This document shows positions 1-9,778 of a stretch of DNA of 64,000 bases, in pieces (position 1 is the first letter of the stretch; each line of letters begins with the position of its first letter). Under the pieces are notes generated by a model that saw nothing but the letters and a program-made list of their open reading frames with translations, was not told the DNA's origin and did no database searches. The translations under genes and the position numbers were made by a program. The DNA is from Phytohabitans houttuyneae (GTDB taxonomy: Bacteria; Actinomycetota; Actinomycetes; Mycobacteriales; Micromonosporaceae), in assembly GCF_011764425.1 (NCBI RefSeq), contig NZ_BLPF01000003.1, forward strand, positions 248,001 through 312,000, read 5' to 3'.

Positions 1-72
1 ATCTGGGCGACCACGGACGGTCTGGACCACACCGGCTCCTTGATCGGCGTCAACAAGGCCTGCACAGAGCAG

Positions 73-118
73 ATCGTGGTCGTTTGCTGCCCCTACAGGG
101 GCAGCAAACGACCACGAT
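73..118. repeat. Perfect 22-bp palindrome (hairpin)
   Basis: Two perfect 22-nt inverted arms (73-94 and 97-118) are separated by only 2 nt. The arms contain CGTTTGCTGCCCCT and its complement. The palindrome sits just before a dispersed repeat unit (131-238). A similar hairpin precedes the related copy near 25.6 kb, so it may be part of that element. It could also act as a terminator for a gene beyond the left edge, but there is no T tract. Confidence 0.8.
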
Positions 119-130
119 TTCAACGGGACC

Positions 131-238
131 CGGGTTGAGCTCGCCCACCGCGGGGGGTGAGGCCGCGGGAGCAACGGTCCGGACCACGACGGGCGTCGCG
201 GTAGCCCGGATCTGGTTTGGGTTGTGTCCTTGAAACGG
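131..238 (+). repeat. Dispersed intergenic repeat, copy 1
   Basis: The 62 bases at 156-217 are identical to the reverse complement of 25253-25314, and similarity extends for roughly 100 bases. The unit begins with GGGTTGAGCT and ends near the 3' end of the CapA-like gene. I see no convincing gene here. The rest of 1-263 holds only this repeat and the hairpin before it. Confidence 0.8.
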
Positions 239-263
239 TCACGCCGGCCTGGCGTCGAAAGGT

Positions 264-1451
264 CTAGCGGGCGGGAGCGGTGGCTACCGCGGCGAGGCCG
301 TCCGTGACCCGAAGGCCGTCGGTCGCGGCGCCGCGCATGTTCACGTAGCCGGCGATGCGGCGGTGGATGCGGGCGTAGTCGTCCGCGCGGTCGCCGCCGC
401 CGTTTTTGGCCGTGGTCAGGTCGACCAGCCGCACCGCCGGGTAGTAGTCCATGAAGATCGGCCGCACCTCGACCGCGGTGACCTTCCAGCTGCGGGGCGC
501 CACCTCGGTGAACGTGAAGGTGGGCAGCACCGAGTCGGCGGTGTTCTCCGGCGAGCCGTCCTGGAAGCGGACCAGGAGGTTGCCGAGCCCGTACGCCACC
601 CACTTGTCGCCGATCTTCTCGAACGGCTGCACCACGTGGGCGTGCATCCCGATGATCAGGTCGATGTCCGGGCTGGCCAGCAGCTTCTTGGCGAGCCCGA
701 GCTGGCCGATGTCCGCCTCGTTCATGTACTCGGTGCCCCAGTGCAGCGACGCGATGACGATCTCCGCGCCCGCGGCGCGGGCGCGCTTCGCCTCGGCCAG
801 GATGGCCTTCGGGTCGATGAGGTTGGCGATCCAGGCCTGTCCGGGTGGGCGGTCGATGCCGTTGAAGCTGAACGTGTACGACAGCTGCGCGACCGTGACA
901 CCGCGCACGTCGAACACGTTCGGCATGCTCGACTCCCGGGCCGAGCGGGCCGAGCCGGTGTGGCGCAGTCCCACCCGGTCGAGGTGGTCGAGCGTGCGGG
1001 CGACGCCCTCGGCCCCGTAGTCGAGCGTGTGGTTGGAGGCGGTGGAGCAGGTGTCGAAGCCGGTCGCGGCCGCGGCGTCGGCGAGCTCCACCGGCGAGTT
1101 GAAGATCGGAAAGCCGGTGAACGGGCCCTGCTCCGGCCCGAGTGGCTGCTCGACGTGGCACACCGCGAGGTCCGCTGCCTGGATCGGCGGCACGATCGCC
1201 GCCATGATCTGCCCGAAGTCGTACCCGGACTCGCCCGCCGCCCGCGCGTCCGCCTTCGCCTGCGCGACCAGCGCCGGCTGGACGAACAGGTCGCCCGCCG
1301 CCGCCACGGTCAGCCGCGTCGGCCGTGCCGGGGTGGGCGAGGCCGTCGGCTCTGCGGTGCCGGCCTCCCGCGTGCCGTCGCCGCAGGCGGGGAGGAGCAG
1401 GATGACGGCGATGGAACCGATCACGCAGGACTTACCTCGCATACCCGGCAT
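264..1451 (-). CDS. CapA-family lipoprotein (PgsA-like metallophosphatase)
   Basis: Predicted exported lipoprotein of about 395 aa. The N-terminus has a short basic stretch, a hydrophobic core and a lipobox ending LLPAC, followed by a Pro/Thr-rich linker. The remainder matches the CapA/PgsA calcineurin-like fold: AAGDLF near the start of the domain, SNHTLDYG, LHWGTEY, GMHAHVVQPFE and YGLGNLL are the expected metal-binding and core motifs. Family members are linked to poly-gamma-glutamate or capsule synthesis, but many actinobacterial copies have no capsule locus and none is seen here. The start at 1451 is uncertain; ATG at 1442 leaves the signal peptide intact. It diverges from the HEAT-like gene at 1533. 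Confidence 0.85.
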   Translation of the reverse strand: MPGMRGKSCVIGSIAVILLLPACGDGTREAGTAEPTASPTPARPTRLTVAAAGDLFVQPALVAQAKADARAAGESGYDFGQIMAAIVPPIQAADLAVCHVEQPLGPEQGPFTGFPIFNSPVELADAAAATGFDTCSTASNHTLDYGAEGVARTLDHLDRVGLRHTGSARSARESSMPNVFDVRGVTVAQLSYTFSFNGIDRPPGQAWIANLIDPKAILAEAKRARAAGAEIVIASLHWGTEYMNEADIGQLGLAKKLLASPDIDLIIGMHAHVVQPFEKIGDKWVAYGLGNLLVRFQDGSPENTADSVLPTFTFTEVAPRSWKVTAVEVRPIFMDYYPAVRLVDLTTAKNGGGDRADDYARIHRRIAGYVNMRGAATDGLRVTDGLAAVATAPAR

Positions 1452-1532
1452 TGTGGGTGCACTGTGGCGGCTCGCGGGCCAGATCGGTGAAAGCGCTCCT
1501 CGGCGCGCCCGAGCGGGATATAGGGGCGCCCG

Positions 1533-2414
1533 GTGACCACGCCGCCGTGGGACCGGCTGCACCACGCGTACGGGCCGGCGACCGAGGTGCCCGCCTGGCT
1601 CGCCGCGCTGCGCGACCCCGACCCCGAGGCCAGGCGCGCGGCGCGGCAGTCGCTGTCCGGCTCGATCTACCACCAGGGCACCCGGTGGCCGGCGAGCGCG
1701 TACGCGGTACCCGCGCTTGTCGACCTCGTCGACGACCCGGCCACGCCGGACCGGGCCTGGGCGCTCGACCTGCTGCGCGGCGTGGCGATCGGCGACCTCC
1801 GCGACGACCAGCTGCCGTTCGCGCCGGAGGTGGCCTTCCGCGACGCGGCCGGGGTCACCGCCGCCGACGCCGACATGATCGCGCGCGGGCTCTTCGACGG
1901 CGACGGCCTCGACGACGAGGACGGCGACCTCGTCGAGCTCGCCGACGCGGTGGTGGTGTGGTGGGCGGCGCGGGCGTTCGACGCGGCGGCCGGGCACGTC
2001 CAGGCGTACCGGCGCTGGCTCGCCGACCCCGACGCCGAGGTCGCGGCGCTCGCGGCGGAGCTGGTGGTGTGGTTCGGCGGGAGCCCGCCCACGGTGGCCG
2101 CCCTCCTCGCGGTACCCGATGGACCGGCCCGGCCCAGCGTGAACCTGGCACTTGCCCACCTGCCGGACAGCGGGCGCGGCCGGCACAGTCCCGCGGACAG
2201 CGCCCTGGAAACGCTGCTGGCCGCGGAGCGGGAGGCGACCGCGGTCACCGCGGCGGTCGCCCTCGCCTACCGCGCCGGACCTGAGCTGCCGGACGCCGCG
2301 CTGACCACTCTTGTCGAGGCGGCCGGCCGGGACTCGCTGCCGGACGTGCGCGGGTGGGACCGGGCGCTGCGCGGGTTCGTCGCGGTCGCGCTCCGGAAGG
2401 TCGGCCTGGTTTGA
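1533..2414 (+). CDS. HEAT-repeat-like hypothetical protein
   Basis: A 293-aa soluble, Ala- and acid-rich protein with no signal peptide or membrane segment. Helical segments of the form DPDPEARRAAR and PDAEVAALAAEL recur and resemble HEAT/armadillo repeats, which usually form protein-binding scaffolds. No catalytic motif is visible and I cannot assign a partner. It ends 26 bp before the next gene and may be cotranscribed with it. Confidence 0.65.
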   Translation: MTTPPWDRLHHAYGPATEVPAWLAALRDPDPEARRAARQSLSGSIYHQGTRWPASAYAVPALVDLVDDPATPDRAWALDLLRGVAIGDLRDDQLPFAPEVAFRDAAGVTAADADMIARGLFDGDGLDDEDGDLVELADAVVVWWAARAFDAAAGHVQAYRRWLADPDAEVAALAAELVVWFGGSPPTVAALLAVPDGPARPSVNLALAHLPDSGRGRHSPADSALETLLAAEREATAVTAAVALAYRAGPELPDAALTTLVEAAGRDSLPDVRGWDRALRGFVAVALRKVGLV

Positions 2415-2440
2415 CCGGGTTCGGGCCCTAACATCGTCGT

Positions 2441-4063
2441 GTGCTCTACCGCCCCGCGCCGACCGGCGCCACCGGCGTGCGGACGCGGCGGGCGTGGCTC
2501 GTCGACGGCGCGGCGGTCCTGATCCTGCTGGCGCTGGTGCCGGTCGTACACCGCGTCGGGCCGATGCTGCGCGCGCCCTTCTGGCTGGACGAGGCGTGGG
2601 TGGCGATGTCCGCGCGGGGCTCGCTGCGGCAGGCCCTCGACCTGACCGGGCCCACGCCGGTCGGCTGGACGCTGCTGATGCGGGCGATTCCCGGCGACGG
2701 GCCGGAGCGCCTGCGCTGGCTGCCGTTCCTCTTCCTGGCCGCTTCCGTCCCGGCCGGGTACGCGCTGGGTCGCCTGCTCGGCTGGGAACGCCGGGCGTAC
2801 GCGGTGCTGGCCGGGCTCACCGGCGCCGCGGGCGCGCTGCTGCTGCCGGCCCAGCAGGTGCGGCACGACCTCAAGCAGTACACGGCGGACGGCGCCATTG
2901 CGGTCGCGCTGCTGGCGCTCGCCGCGTGGGCCGAGTCGCGGTGGAGCTACCGCCGGCTCGCCGTCTTCGCCGGCTGTGCCGTGGCGGCGATGTTCTTCAG
3001 CCATCCGGCGCTGCTGGTCGGCGGCGCCGGGCTCGGCGCGTTCGTGCTCGTCGCCCTGCACCGGCGCGCCCGCGACGACCTGCGCGTGGCGCTGCGCGTC
3101 GCGGCGGCCGGGTGGCTCGTGATGGCCGCCTGCTATCTCACCGTCTCGCGCCGCGGCCAGATCGAGAGCCTCGAGACGTACTGGGACGACTACTTCCTGA
3201 GCTTCACCAGCGGGCCGAGCCTGCCGAGCTACCTCGGGGCGCGCCTGGACGAGCTCGGCGACCTGTTCGGCCTGCCGTGGCCGGTGTTCGCGCTGCTGGC
3301 CGCCGCCGGCGTGGCGACGATGGCGAAGACCGGCCGTCCCGTGGCCGCCGCGACGATGGCCGCCCTGCCGGCCGGCGTGGTCGTGGCCGGGTACCTGCGG
3401 GCGTACCCGGTGCTCGACCAGCGCACCTCGCACTTCCTGCTGGTCGCGTCGGCGGTCAGCGCGGGCATCGGAGTGGTGGGCGCGGCCCGGCTGGCCGCCA
3501 GCCTGCTCCAGCGCCGGCGGCCCGGTGTCACCGCCGCCGTGGCGGCCGCGGCGGTGACCGCGTTCGCGCTGGCCAACGCGGGCTGGTTCCGGTACTACGC
3601 GCCGCCCGGGATCTACCCGCGCCAGCCGGACGCGTTCGCCGCCGGCTACCTGCGCTACGACATCCGCGACCAGGTCCGGTACGTGGAGGCGCACCGCCGC
3701 CCCGGCGACGTCGTGCTGGTCAACTCGTGGGGCAACTTCGGGTTCGCGTACTACTGGCGGCCGGACGCGCCCACCTTCGTGCGCGACACCGACTTCGGCA
3801 ACGGCTGGGCCGCCGGGTACCGCGACAGCGCCCGGATCGTCGTGGCCGCCGAGCGCGACGAGCCGGCACTCGCGGACGCGCTGGCCCGCGCGGAGTCGCT
3901 GCTCGCGCCGGGCGGCCGGATCTGGCTGGTCCGCACCCACCTGGAGTTCTTCGAGCTCGCCGGGTGGCAGGAGGCGCTGCGCGACCGGCCGGTGGAGTGG
4001 ATACCGGTCGGACCGGAGCTGCTCGGCCTGGTCACCCCGGCGCCGGCGGGCGGCCGTCAGTAG
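2441..4063 (+). CDS. GT-C-type polytopic membrane glycosyltransferase-like protein
   Basis: A 540-aa protein starting at GTG with many hydrophobic segments. An early luminal-type motif, [11 protein letters not shown] (about residues 46-56), is the acidic Asp-Glu loop seen in GT-C enzymes of the GT39/GT87/ArnT group, which transfer sugars from lipid-phosphate donors on the outer face of the membrane. The C-terminal 150 residues are soluble ([30 protein letters not shown]). The acceptor is unknown. The 3' end overlaps the convergent arcA by 7 bp. Confidence 0.75.
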   Translation: MLYRPAPTGATGVRTRRAWLVDGAAVLILLALVPVVHRVGPMLRAPFWLDEAWVAMSARGSLRQALDLTGPTPVGWTLLMRAIPGDGPERLRWLPFLFLAASVPAGYALGRLLGWERRAYAVLAGLTGAAGALLLPAQQVRHDLKQYTADGAIAVALLALAAWAESRWSYRRLAVFAGCAVAAMFFSHPALLVGGAGLGAFVLVALHRRARDDLRVALRVAAAGWLVMAACYLTVSRRGQIESLETYWDDYFLSFTSGPSLPSYLGARLDELGDLFGLPWPVFALLAAAGVATMAKTGRPVAAATMAALPAGVVVAGYLRAYPVLDQRTSHFLLVASAVSAGIGVVGAARLAASLLQRRRPGVTAAVAAAAVTAFALANAGWFRYYAPPGIYPRQPDAFAAGYLRYDIRDQVRYVEAHRRPGDVVLVNSWGNFGFAYYWRPDAPTFVRDTDFGNGWAAGYRDSARIVVAAERDEPALADALARAESLLAPGGRIWLVRTHLEFFELAGWQEALRDRPVEWIPVGPELLGLVTPAPAGGRQ

Positions 4064-5301
4064 GAGACCGGCTCCCGGATGATCGGGCAGGTCATGCAGT
4101 GCCCGCCGCCGCGGCCGCGGCCCAGCTCGGCGCCGACGATCGTGATCACCTCGATGCCGGCCTTGCGCAGCAGGGTGTTGGTCTGCGTGTTGCGGTCGTA
4201 CGTGAAGACCACGCCCGGCTCCAGCGCCACGGCGTTGTTGCCGCTGTCCCACTGCTGGCGCTCGGAGGCGTACACGTCGCCGCCGGTCTCGATCACCTGA
4301 AGGCCCGGCAGGCCCAGCGCCTCCGCCACCACGTCCACGAACGACCGGCTGCCGTGGTCGGTCACCGCGATGCCCGGCGCCCGGTCCGTGGGGTGGATGG
4401 AGAACGCGTGCACGCCGTCCATGATGGACGGATAGAGCGTGACCACGTCCCGGTCGGCGAACGTGAAGACCGTGTCCAGGTGCATCGCCGAGCGGAGCTT
4501 GGGCATGCCGGCGACCACGACGTGGTCGGCCGCGCCGTTCGTGAACAGGGCCTGCGCGACCTGCCCGATCGCCTGCCGCGACGTGCGCTCGCTCATCCCC
4601 ATCAGCACCACGCCGTTGCCGACCGGCATGATGTCGCCGCCCTCGAACGTCGCCTGCCCCCAGTCCTCGTCCGGGTCACCCCACCACACCGTGGACCCGA
4701 CGTAGTCCGGGTGGAACGTGTAGATCGCCTTCATCAGCGTGGTCTCGTCGTGCCGAGCCGGCCAGTACAGCGGGTTGAGGGTGAGCCCGCCGTACAGCCA
4801 GCAGGTGGTGTCGCGGGTGTAGAGCGTGTTGGGCAGCGGCGGCATCAGGTACTGCCGGATGCCGGTCGACTCGCGGGCCAGGGCCACGTAGTCCGGACGG
4901 AACTCGTCCGGTAGGTCGGTGGTCGCGAGCCCGCCGATGAGGAACTCGGCGAGCTGGCGGGGCGGCAGCCCTTCGAGGAAGGCGCGGGTGTCGTCGACCA
5001 GGCCGACGCCGACCTCGTTCGGGACGATCTTGCGGTCGAGCAGCCACGAGCGGGCCTCCGGCATCGCCACCGTCGCGGCGAGCAGGTCGTGCAGCTCGAC
5101 CACCTCGACGCCCCGCTCGCGCAGCTTGTTGACGAAGTCGGCGTGGTCGCGCTGCGCGTTCTCCACCCACATCACGTCGTCGAAGAGCAGGTCGTCGGCG
5201 TTGCTCGGGGTGAGCCGGCGGTGCGCCAGGCCGGGCGCGCAGACCAGCACCTTGCGCAGCCGCCCGACCTCGGAGTGGACGCCGTAGCTGGCAACCGTCA
5301 T
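4057..5301 (-). CDS. arcA: Arginine deiminase
   Basis: Converts L-arginine to citrulline and ammonia in the cytoplasm. The 414-aa length is normal for the family. Visible motifs are the substrate-binding FEGGD, MHLDTVF with the catalytic His, [17 protein letters not shown], and the C-terminal GGGHCMTCP with the nucleophilic Cys near residue 402. The start at 5301 is supported by GGGGAG about 8 nt upstream; a longer in-frame start at 5334 would overlap arcD. It lies 17 bp after arcD and is clearly cotranscribed with it. No carbamate kinase or ornithine carbamoyltransferase gene is nearby, so the full ADI pathway is not encoded here. Confidence 0.95.
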   Translation of the reverse strand: MTVASYGVHSEVGRLRKVLVCAPGLAHRRLTPSNADDLLFDDVMWVENAQRDHADFVNKLRERGVEVVELHDLLAATVAMPEARSWLLDRKIVPNEVGVGLVDDTRAFLEGLPPRQLAEFLIGGLATTDLPDEFRPDYVALARESTGIRQYLMPPLPNTLYTRDTTCWLYGGLTLNPLYWPARHDETTLMKAIYTFHPDYVGSTVWWGDPDEDWGQATFEGGDIMPVGNGVVLMGMSERTSRQAIGQVAQALFTNGAADHVVVAGMPKLRSAMHLDTVFTFADRDVVTLYPSIMDGVHAFSIHPTDRAPGIAVTDHGSRSFVDVVAEALGLPGLQVIETGGDVYASERQQWDSGNNAVALEPGVVFTYDRNTQTNTLLRKAGIEVITIVGAELGRGRGGGHCMTCPIIREPVSY

Positions 5302-5318
5302 GTCAGTACTCCCCGTGA

Positions 5319-6770
5319 CTAGAGGCTGATCCAACCGGCCGCGAGTGCGACCACACCGAGCAGCGCGCCGGCGATCGAGATGGCGAGCAGCACGGCCTCA
5401 CCGGGGGAGAAGAGGCGGCGGCCCTGCTCGCGCCGGACCATCACGAACAGGATGGTGGCCGGTGCGTAGACGATGAACGAGACGAGCACGTACTTCAGGC
5501 CGGCCGCGTAGAGCAGGAACGCGGTGTACGCGGTGGCGACCAGCGCGACCACCAGCTCGCGCCGGTTGCCCCGGTCCCGGCCGGGCTCGCCGAGCGCGAC
5601 CTTGACCGCGTACCCGGCGGCGAGCAGGAACGGGATCAGCGTGAGCGCGCTGGTCATGTCGAGCGCGAAGTTGAACGCGTCGTCGGAGAAGAGCGTCACC
5701 ACCAGGAACACCTGGGCGAGCGCGGTGGTCAGCACCAGCGCGGCGATCGGCACGTCGGCGGCCGTCTGCCGGCGCAGGAAGCGCGGCATGTCGTCGTCCT
5801 TGGCGGCGACGAAGAGCACCTCGGCGGCCATCAGCGTCCACGCCAGGTACGCGCCGAGCACCGACACGATCAGCCCGACGCTCACGAACACCTTGCCCCA
5901 GGTGCCCACGGCCTCTTCGAGCACGCCGGCCATCGACGGCTGGCGCAGCTCGGCGATCTCGGCCATCGGCATGACGCCGTACGACACGATCGTCACCGAG
6001 GCGAAGATGGCGAAGACGCTCAGGAAGCCGAGGATCGTCGCGCGCCCGACGTCCTCGCGGCGCTTGGCGTGCCGGGAGTACACGCTGGCGCCCTCGACGC
6101 CGAGGAAGACGAAGACGGTGGCGAGCATCGTGCCGCGCACCTGGTTGAACAGCGATCCTGCGTAGTCGGCGCCCCAGAAGTTGTCCGCGAACACGCCCGG
6201 GTCGAGGTAGAAGACCGCGATCAGGATGAAGACAAGGATCGGCACGAGCTTGGCCACGGTGACGATCCGGTTGATCGCGGTGGCCTCCTTGATCCCGCGG
6301 CTGATCAGGAGGAAGAACGCCCACAGCCCGACCGAGGAGAGCACGATCGCGAGCACGGTGTCGCCGTCGCCGAGAGCCGGTGCGATGGCGCCGACCGTCG
6401 ACATGATCAGCACCCAGTAGGTCACGTTGCCGACGCAGGCGCTGGCCCAGTAGCCGAAGGCGGCGAAGAAGCCGGGGTACTCGCCGAAGCCGGCCTTGGC
6501 GTACGCGTAGACGCCCGCGTCCAGGTGCGGCCGGCGCATCGCGAGCGTCTGGAAGACGAACGCCAGCATCAGCATGCCGGTACCGGCCACGACCCAGGCG
6601 ATCAGCGCGCCGGCGACGCCGGTCTCGGTGGCGAACCGGCGGGGCAGCGAGAACACGCCGGCGCCGACCATCGAGCCGACGACCATCGCGGTCATCGTCC
6701 AGAACGTCAGCTTTGCGGCCTGCGGCGAGCCGACCGTGTCCTGCTCGGGCCTGCTGGTGCCGGTCGTCAT
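5319..6770 (-). CDS. arcD: Arginine/ornithine antiporter (APC family)
   Basis: A 483-aa polytopic amino-acid/polyamine/organocation transporter. The first helix carries [15 protein letters not shown], the glycine-rich substrate-binding signature of APC exchangers, and about a dozen hydrophobic segments follow. Position directly upstream of arginine deiminase identifies it as the ArcD-type exchanger that imports arginine and exports ornithine (or citrulline, since no carbamoyltransferase is present). I chose ATG 6770; ATG 6800 is an in-frame alternative and neither has a strong ribosome-binding site. Confidence 0.88.
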   Translation of the reverse strand: MTTGTSRPEQDTVGSPQAAKLTFWTMTAMVVGSMVGAGVFSLPRRFATETGVAGALIAWVVAGTGMLMLAFVFQTLAMRRPHLDAGVYAYAKAGFGEYPGFFAAFGYWASACVGNVTYWVLIMSTVGAIAPALGDGDTVLAIVLSSVGLWAFFLLISRGIKEATAINRIVTVAKLVPILVFILIAVFYLDPGVFADNFWGADYAGSLFNQVRGTMLATVFVFLGVEGASVYSRHAKRREDVGRATILGFLSVFAIFASVTIVSYGVMPMAEIAELRQPSMAGVLEEAVGTWGKVFVSVGLIVSVLGAYLAWTLMAAEVLFVAAKDDDMPRFLRRQTAADVPIAALVLTTALAQVFLVVTLFSDDAFNFALDMTSALTLIPFLLAAGYAVKVALGEPGRDRGNRRELVVALVATAYTAFLLYAAGLKYVLVSFIVYAPATILFVMVRREQGRRLFSPGEAVLLAISIAGALLGVVALAAGWISL

Positions 6771-6802
6771 CGCCAACACGTTAGCCGCTGGTTTGTCCAT
6801 AA

Positions 6803-6838
6803 TTGAGGTAAATTCGCAAAGTTGGGGCTTGACCTCAA
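6803..6838. promoter_or_regulatory. Inverted repeat in arcD-MFS divergent region
   Basis: TTGAGGT (6803-6809) and ACCTCAA (6832-6838) form 7-bp arms spaced by 22 nt, between the divergent arcD and MFS genes. This may be an operator. A TTGACC sequence at 6829-6834 could be a -35 box, but no clear -10 was found. Confidence 0.3.
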
Positions 6839-6862
6839 CCTCGCTTCAGCTCCGACGCTGCC

Positions 6863-8113
6863 GTGGTGAAGGTCCTCCTGTTCGCCTCCACCCTCACCGT
6901 GATGGCCGGCGCCGTGCTGTCACCCGTCGTCGAGCTGCTCCGGGTCCAGCTCGGGCTGAGCGCCACCGCCGCCGGGCTGGTCGTGACCGTCCACGGCGCG
7001 TCCCTCGCGCTCGCCGGCCCGCTCGTGGGCCGCGCGTTCGACCGCTGGGGCACCCGCCGGCCGCTCGCCGCCGGCCTGCTGCTCTACGGTGTGGCCGGCG
7101 GCGCGGGGCTCGTCGTCGAGGCGTACCCGCTGCTGATCGCCACCCGGCTCGCGTTCGGCGTCGGCGCCGCGTTCGTGTTCACCGGCACCACCGTGGCCCT
7201 CCTCGACCGCTACGACGGCCCGCGCCGGGACCGGGTGATGGGGTGGCGCTCCACCGCGATCAGCCTCGGCGGCGTGGTGTGGCCGCTGGCCGGCGGGGCG
7301 CTGGGCGCGCTGTCCTGGCACGCGCCGTTCGCCGTGTACCTGCTCGGCGTCCCCCTCGCCCTCCTCGCCTGGCGCCTGCCCGGCGACCACCCGCACCGCC
7401 CGCCCGCGGGCCGGGGGAGCGGCCGGCCGGTGTGGAACCCGGCGCTGCTGGGCGTCTACGCGCTGCAGTGCGCCGCCACCGCGCTGCTCTACGCCGTGCT
7501 CGTCTTCCTGCCCGCGCGCCTGGCCGGCCTCGGCGTCACCAGCACCCTCGCGGTCGCGCTCTTCAGCGCCGCCCTGTCGCTCGCCATGAGCGCCGCCGGC
7601 CTCGCCTACCCCCGGCTGCGCGCCCGCTTCGGCCACAGTGGACTGCTGCGGCTCGCGTTCGCCGCCTGGACGCTCGCGCTGCTCGCCCTCGCCGCCGGCG
7701 GCACCGCGGCCGTGCCGCTCGCCGCGGCTGTCCTCTTCGGCGCCGGCATGGGCGTGGCCGTGCCCGCCCTCACCGTGCTCACCGGCGACCTCGCCCCGCC
7801 CGGCCGGCGCGGGCAGGCGACCGCGCTGCTGGCGACGGCCGGGTTCGCCGGCCAGTTCGCGGCGCCGCTCGCCTTCGGCCCGCTGGACCGCCCGCCGGCC
7901 GTCTTCCTCGCCGCCGCGGGGCTGGCCGCCGCCGCGCTGCTGGCCACCGCCCTTACCGGCCGGCGGGACCGGCGAGCCAATCCCGCGGGCGCGGAACCGC
8001 CGGACCGGACCGGGCCTACCGCGTCTCGCCGGGGTCCGGCGGCGCCACCACGTGCCGAACCCCCAGGGCCAGACCGAGCTGGAAGCGGTTGTCCACCCCG
8101 CACCGGTCCATGA
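6863..8113 (+). CDS. MFS transporter (drug-efflux type)
   Basis: A 416-aa polytopic protein starting with GTG. The cytoplasmic loop after helix 2 reads GRAFDRWGTRRPLA, the MFS motif A (G-x-x-x-D-R-x-G-R-R), and helix 4 carries RLAFGVGAAFVF. This matches DHA1-type proton-coupled efflux or sugar/drug exporters; the substrate cannot be read from sequence. The last 30 residues are Pro/Arg-rich and overlap the convergent regulator by about 98 bp, so the true C-terminus may be earlier if a stop was lost. Confidence 0.82.
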   Translation: MVKVLLFASTLTVMAGAVLSPVVELLRVQLGLSATAAGLVVTVHGASLALAGPLVGRAFDRWGTRRPLAAGLLLYGVAGGAGLVVEAYPLLIATRLAFGVGAAFVFTGTTVALLDRYDGPRRDRVMGWRSTAISLGGVVWPLAGGALGALSWHAPFAVYLLGVPLALLAWRLPGDHPHRPPAGRGSGRPVWNPALLGVYALQCAATALLYAVLVFLPARLAGLGVTSTLAVALFSAALSLAMSAAGLAYPRLRARFGHSGLLRLAFAAWTLALLALAAGGTAAVPLAAAVLFGAGMGVAVPALTVLTGDLAPPGRRGQATALLATAGFAGQFAAPLAFGPLDRPPAVFLAAAGLAAAALLATALTGRRDRRANPAGAEPPDRTGPTASRRGPAAPPRAEPPGPDRAGSGCPPRTGP

Positions 8114-9017
8114 GGGACCGGACGATCGAGGAGACGGTGCGGGTGCTGACCCTCAGCTCGCGCGCGGCCGACGAGTCGGTGTGGCCCTTGGCCAGCAGCT
8201 CCACCAGTGCGAGCTCGCGTGGTTCGAGGGCGATGCGGATCATGTTCTGCTCCTGTGCGGAACGGCCGCCGTCCCAATGCCGCTCGAAGAGCGCGTGCAG
8301 CGCGGCCACGACCGGGGTTTGCGTGACTTCGAGGTAGCCGCGTTCGACGTCGCCGGGCGCCACCGGAAACAGCGCCACCTTGCGGTCCACCACGAAAAGC
8401 TTCATCGGTACCGACTCCGCCTCCCGGTACGCCGGCCGAGGGTCGTCGGTCGTGCGCCCGTACCGGGACATCGGGTCGGGGCTGGCCGCCTGCACGCCGA
8501 GCACCCGCATCCGCACACCGCGCAGCAGCAGCGTGCGGTCCATGGCGACGGCCGGGCGCGCGGCCTCGGCGTCGAAGGACGGCTCCGGGTTCATCGCCAG
8601 GTGCTCCTGGCCGGCGACGGCGACGAGCTCGGCCAGCCGCGCCCGGGTCGCCGCGCGGGTGCGCAGGTGCCGCAGCCCGTCGCCGAGCTCGGTGGCGTGC
8701 GGCACCACGTCGGGCACCACCGACAGCACGGCGGCGAGGTGGCGGTCCCGGTCGGCGGGCGGGGTGCGCGGCGGCGGTACCGGCACGTCCCGGCGCGGCA
8801 CCCACACGACCGCGCCCTGCCCGGCCGCCCGGCGGGGTGCGGCGGCGCCGAGGCTGGCCAGCTCGTCGAGGGCCTCGGTGACCCGCCGGCGGGACATGCC
8901 CAGCTCGTGCAGCAGCTCACCCGCGGTCGCCCGGCCGAACGTGACGAGCCGGCGGTACACGAGGTCGGCCGTGGGCGAGGCACCCAAGCCGATCAGCGAC
9001 GGCACCGGTGCCGTCAT
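8016..9017 (-). CDS. TrmB-like/LuxR-type transcriptional regulator
   Basis: A 333-aa protein. Residues 1-75 resemble a TrmB-type winged helix (ELLHELGMSRRRVTEALDELASLGA). The middle resembles the PLD-like sensor fold of these regulators. Residues about 260-320 are a LuxR-type helix-turn-helix (LALVELLAKGHTDSSAARELRVSTRTVSSIVRSL is the region; only its key features are quoted). ATG 9017 is chosen because it overlaps the upstream gene's stop by 4 nt (ATGA), indicating coupled translation. The inducer is unknown. Such proteins are common stand-alone regulators in actinomycetes. Confidence 0.8.
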   Translation of the reverse strand: MTAPVPSLIGLGASPTADLVYRRLVTFGRATAGELLHELGMSRRRVTEALDELASLGAAAPRRAAGQGAVVWVPRRDVPVPPPRTPPADRDRHLAAVLSVVPDVVPHATELGDGLRHLRTRAATRARLAELVAVAGQEHLAMNPEPSFDAEAARPAVAMDRTLLLRGVRMRVLGVQAASPDPMSRYGRTTDDPRPAYREAESVPMKLFVVDRKVALFPVAPGDVERGYLEVTQTPVVAALHALFERHWDGGRSAQEQNMIRIALEPRELALVELLAKGHTDSSAARELRVSTRTVSSIVRSLMDRCGVDNRFQLGLALGVRHVVAPPDPGETR

Positions 9018-9601
9018 ACACATGTCCCGCAGGTCGGGTTGGTGTTGTACACGCCCTCCACACCCACGTTGACCAGCACTCGCGGGTGGCTAGGCGGGAT
9101 GGCGGTGACGGACAGCGGGTCGCCGGGGTCGAGCCCCACGCACGCGGCGCGCCCGTCGAAGGCGTACGCGACGCAGAGCGCCCGGACCGGGCCGCGCAGC
9201 CCGTCGCCGCCCGGCGCGTCGACCTGGAAGTCGAACGGGGTCGGCGCGGACATCGACGCGTACGGCTCGATGCGCCGGCTGCGCAGGCCGCTGTCCGGGA
9301 AGTACCGGACGACGGCGAAGCCGGTGGACCGCTCCGCGCCCGCACACGGCTGGATCCAGCCCTGTATCCGCAGCGTCGGCGCGCCACGTTCGTCGCGACC
9401 CACCTGGTGCCCGGTGATCGCGCCGGTGGCGCACGGCAGCTGGACCCAGACGTCCGGCCACGTGACCGTCCCGGTGACGATCGGGGTCGGCAGAGGCACC
9501 GGCAGGCCCGCTCCCGCCGGTCGCGCCGCGACCGCGAGGGCCAGGAGCAGCAGGACGGCGGCCCCGATCGCCGCCAACCGCGCGCGGCCGGAACTAGCCA
9601 T
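9014..9601 (-). CDS. Secreted hypothetical protein
   Basis: A 195-aa protein with a typical signal peptide (RARLAAIGAAVLLLLALAV, then ARPAGAG), starting at ATG 9601 with GGAGG 7 nt upstream. The mature part is beta-rich and contains Cys residues in pairs, ending NPTCGTCV. No family was recognised. It is translationally coupled to the TrmB/LuxR-type regulator that follows. This pairing of an exported protein with a regulator is notable, but its meaning is unknown. Confidence 0.75.
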   Translation of the reverse strand: MASSGRARLAAIGAAVLLLLALAVAARPAGAGLPVPLPTPIVTGTVTWPDVWVQLPCATGAITGHQVGRDERGAPTLRIQGWIQPCAGAERSTGFAVVRYFPDSGLRSRRIEPYASMSAPTPFDFQVDAPGGDGLRGPVRALCVAYAFDGRAACVGLDPGDPLSVTAIPPSHPRVLVNVGVEGVYNTNPTCGTCV

Positions 9602-9778
9602 TGAAAAGCCTCCATTTCGTTCCGTCGCGTCCCATGCAAGCAACCCACCGCAAGGCGCGTCACCGGGCGTTGCGGATTCGTGTCCGAGGCTGCGTAATCA
9701 CGCAGTCCGGGCGTGGCCGATCCCGGCGGCCCGTGCCGGCGCCGCCCACGTCCGCGCCGCCGCCAGGTCCGTGCGGCG

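Noticed and set aside
264-1451. Capsule biosynthesis locus suggested by the CapA-like protein
   Set aside because: No CapB/CapC or other polymer-synthesis genes are adjacent; CapA-like phosphatases are common as singletons in actinomycetes.
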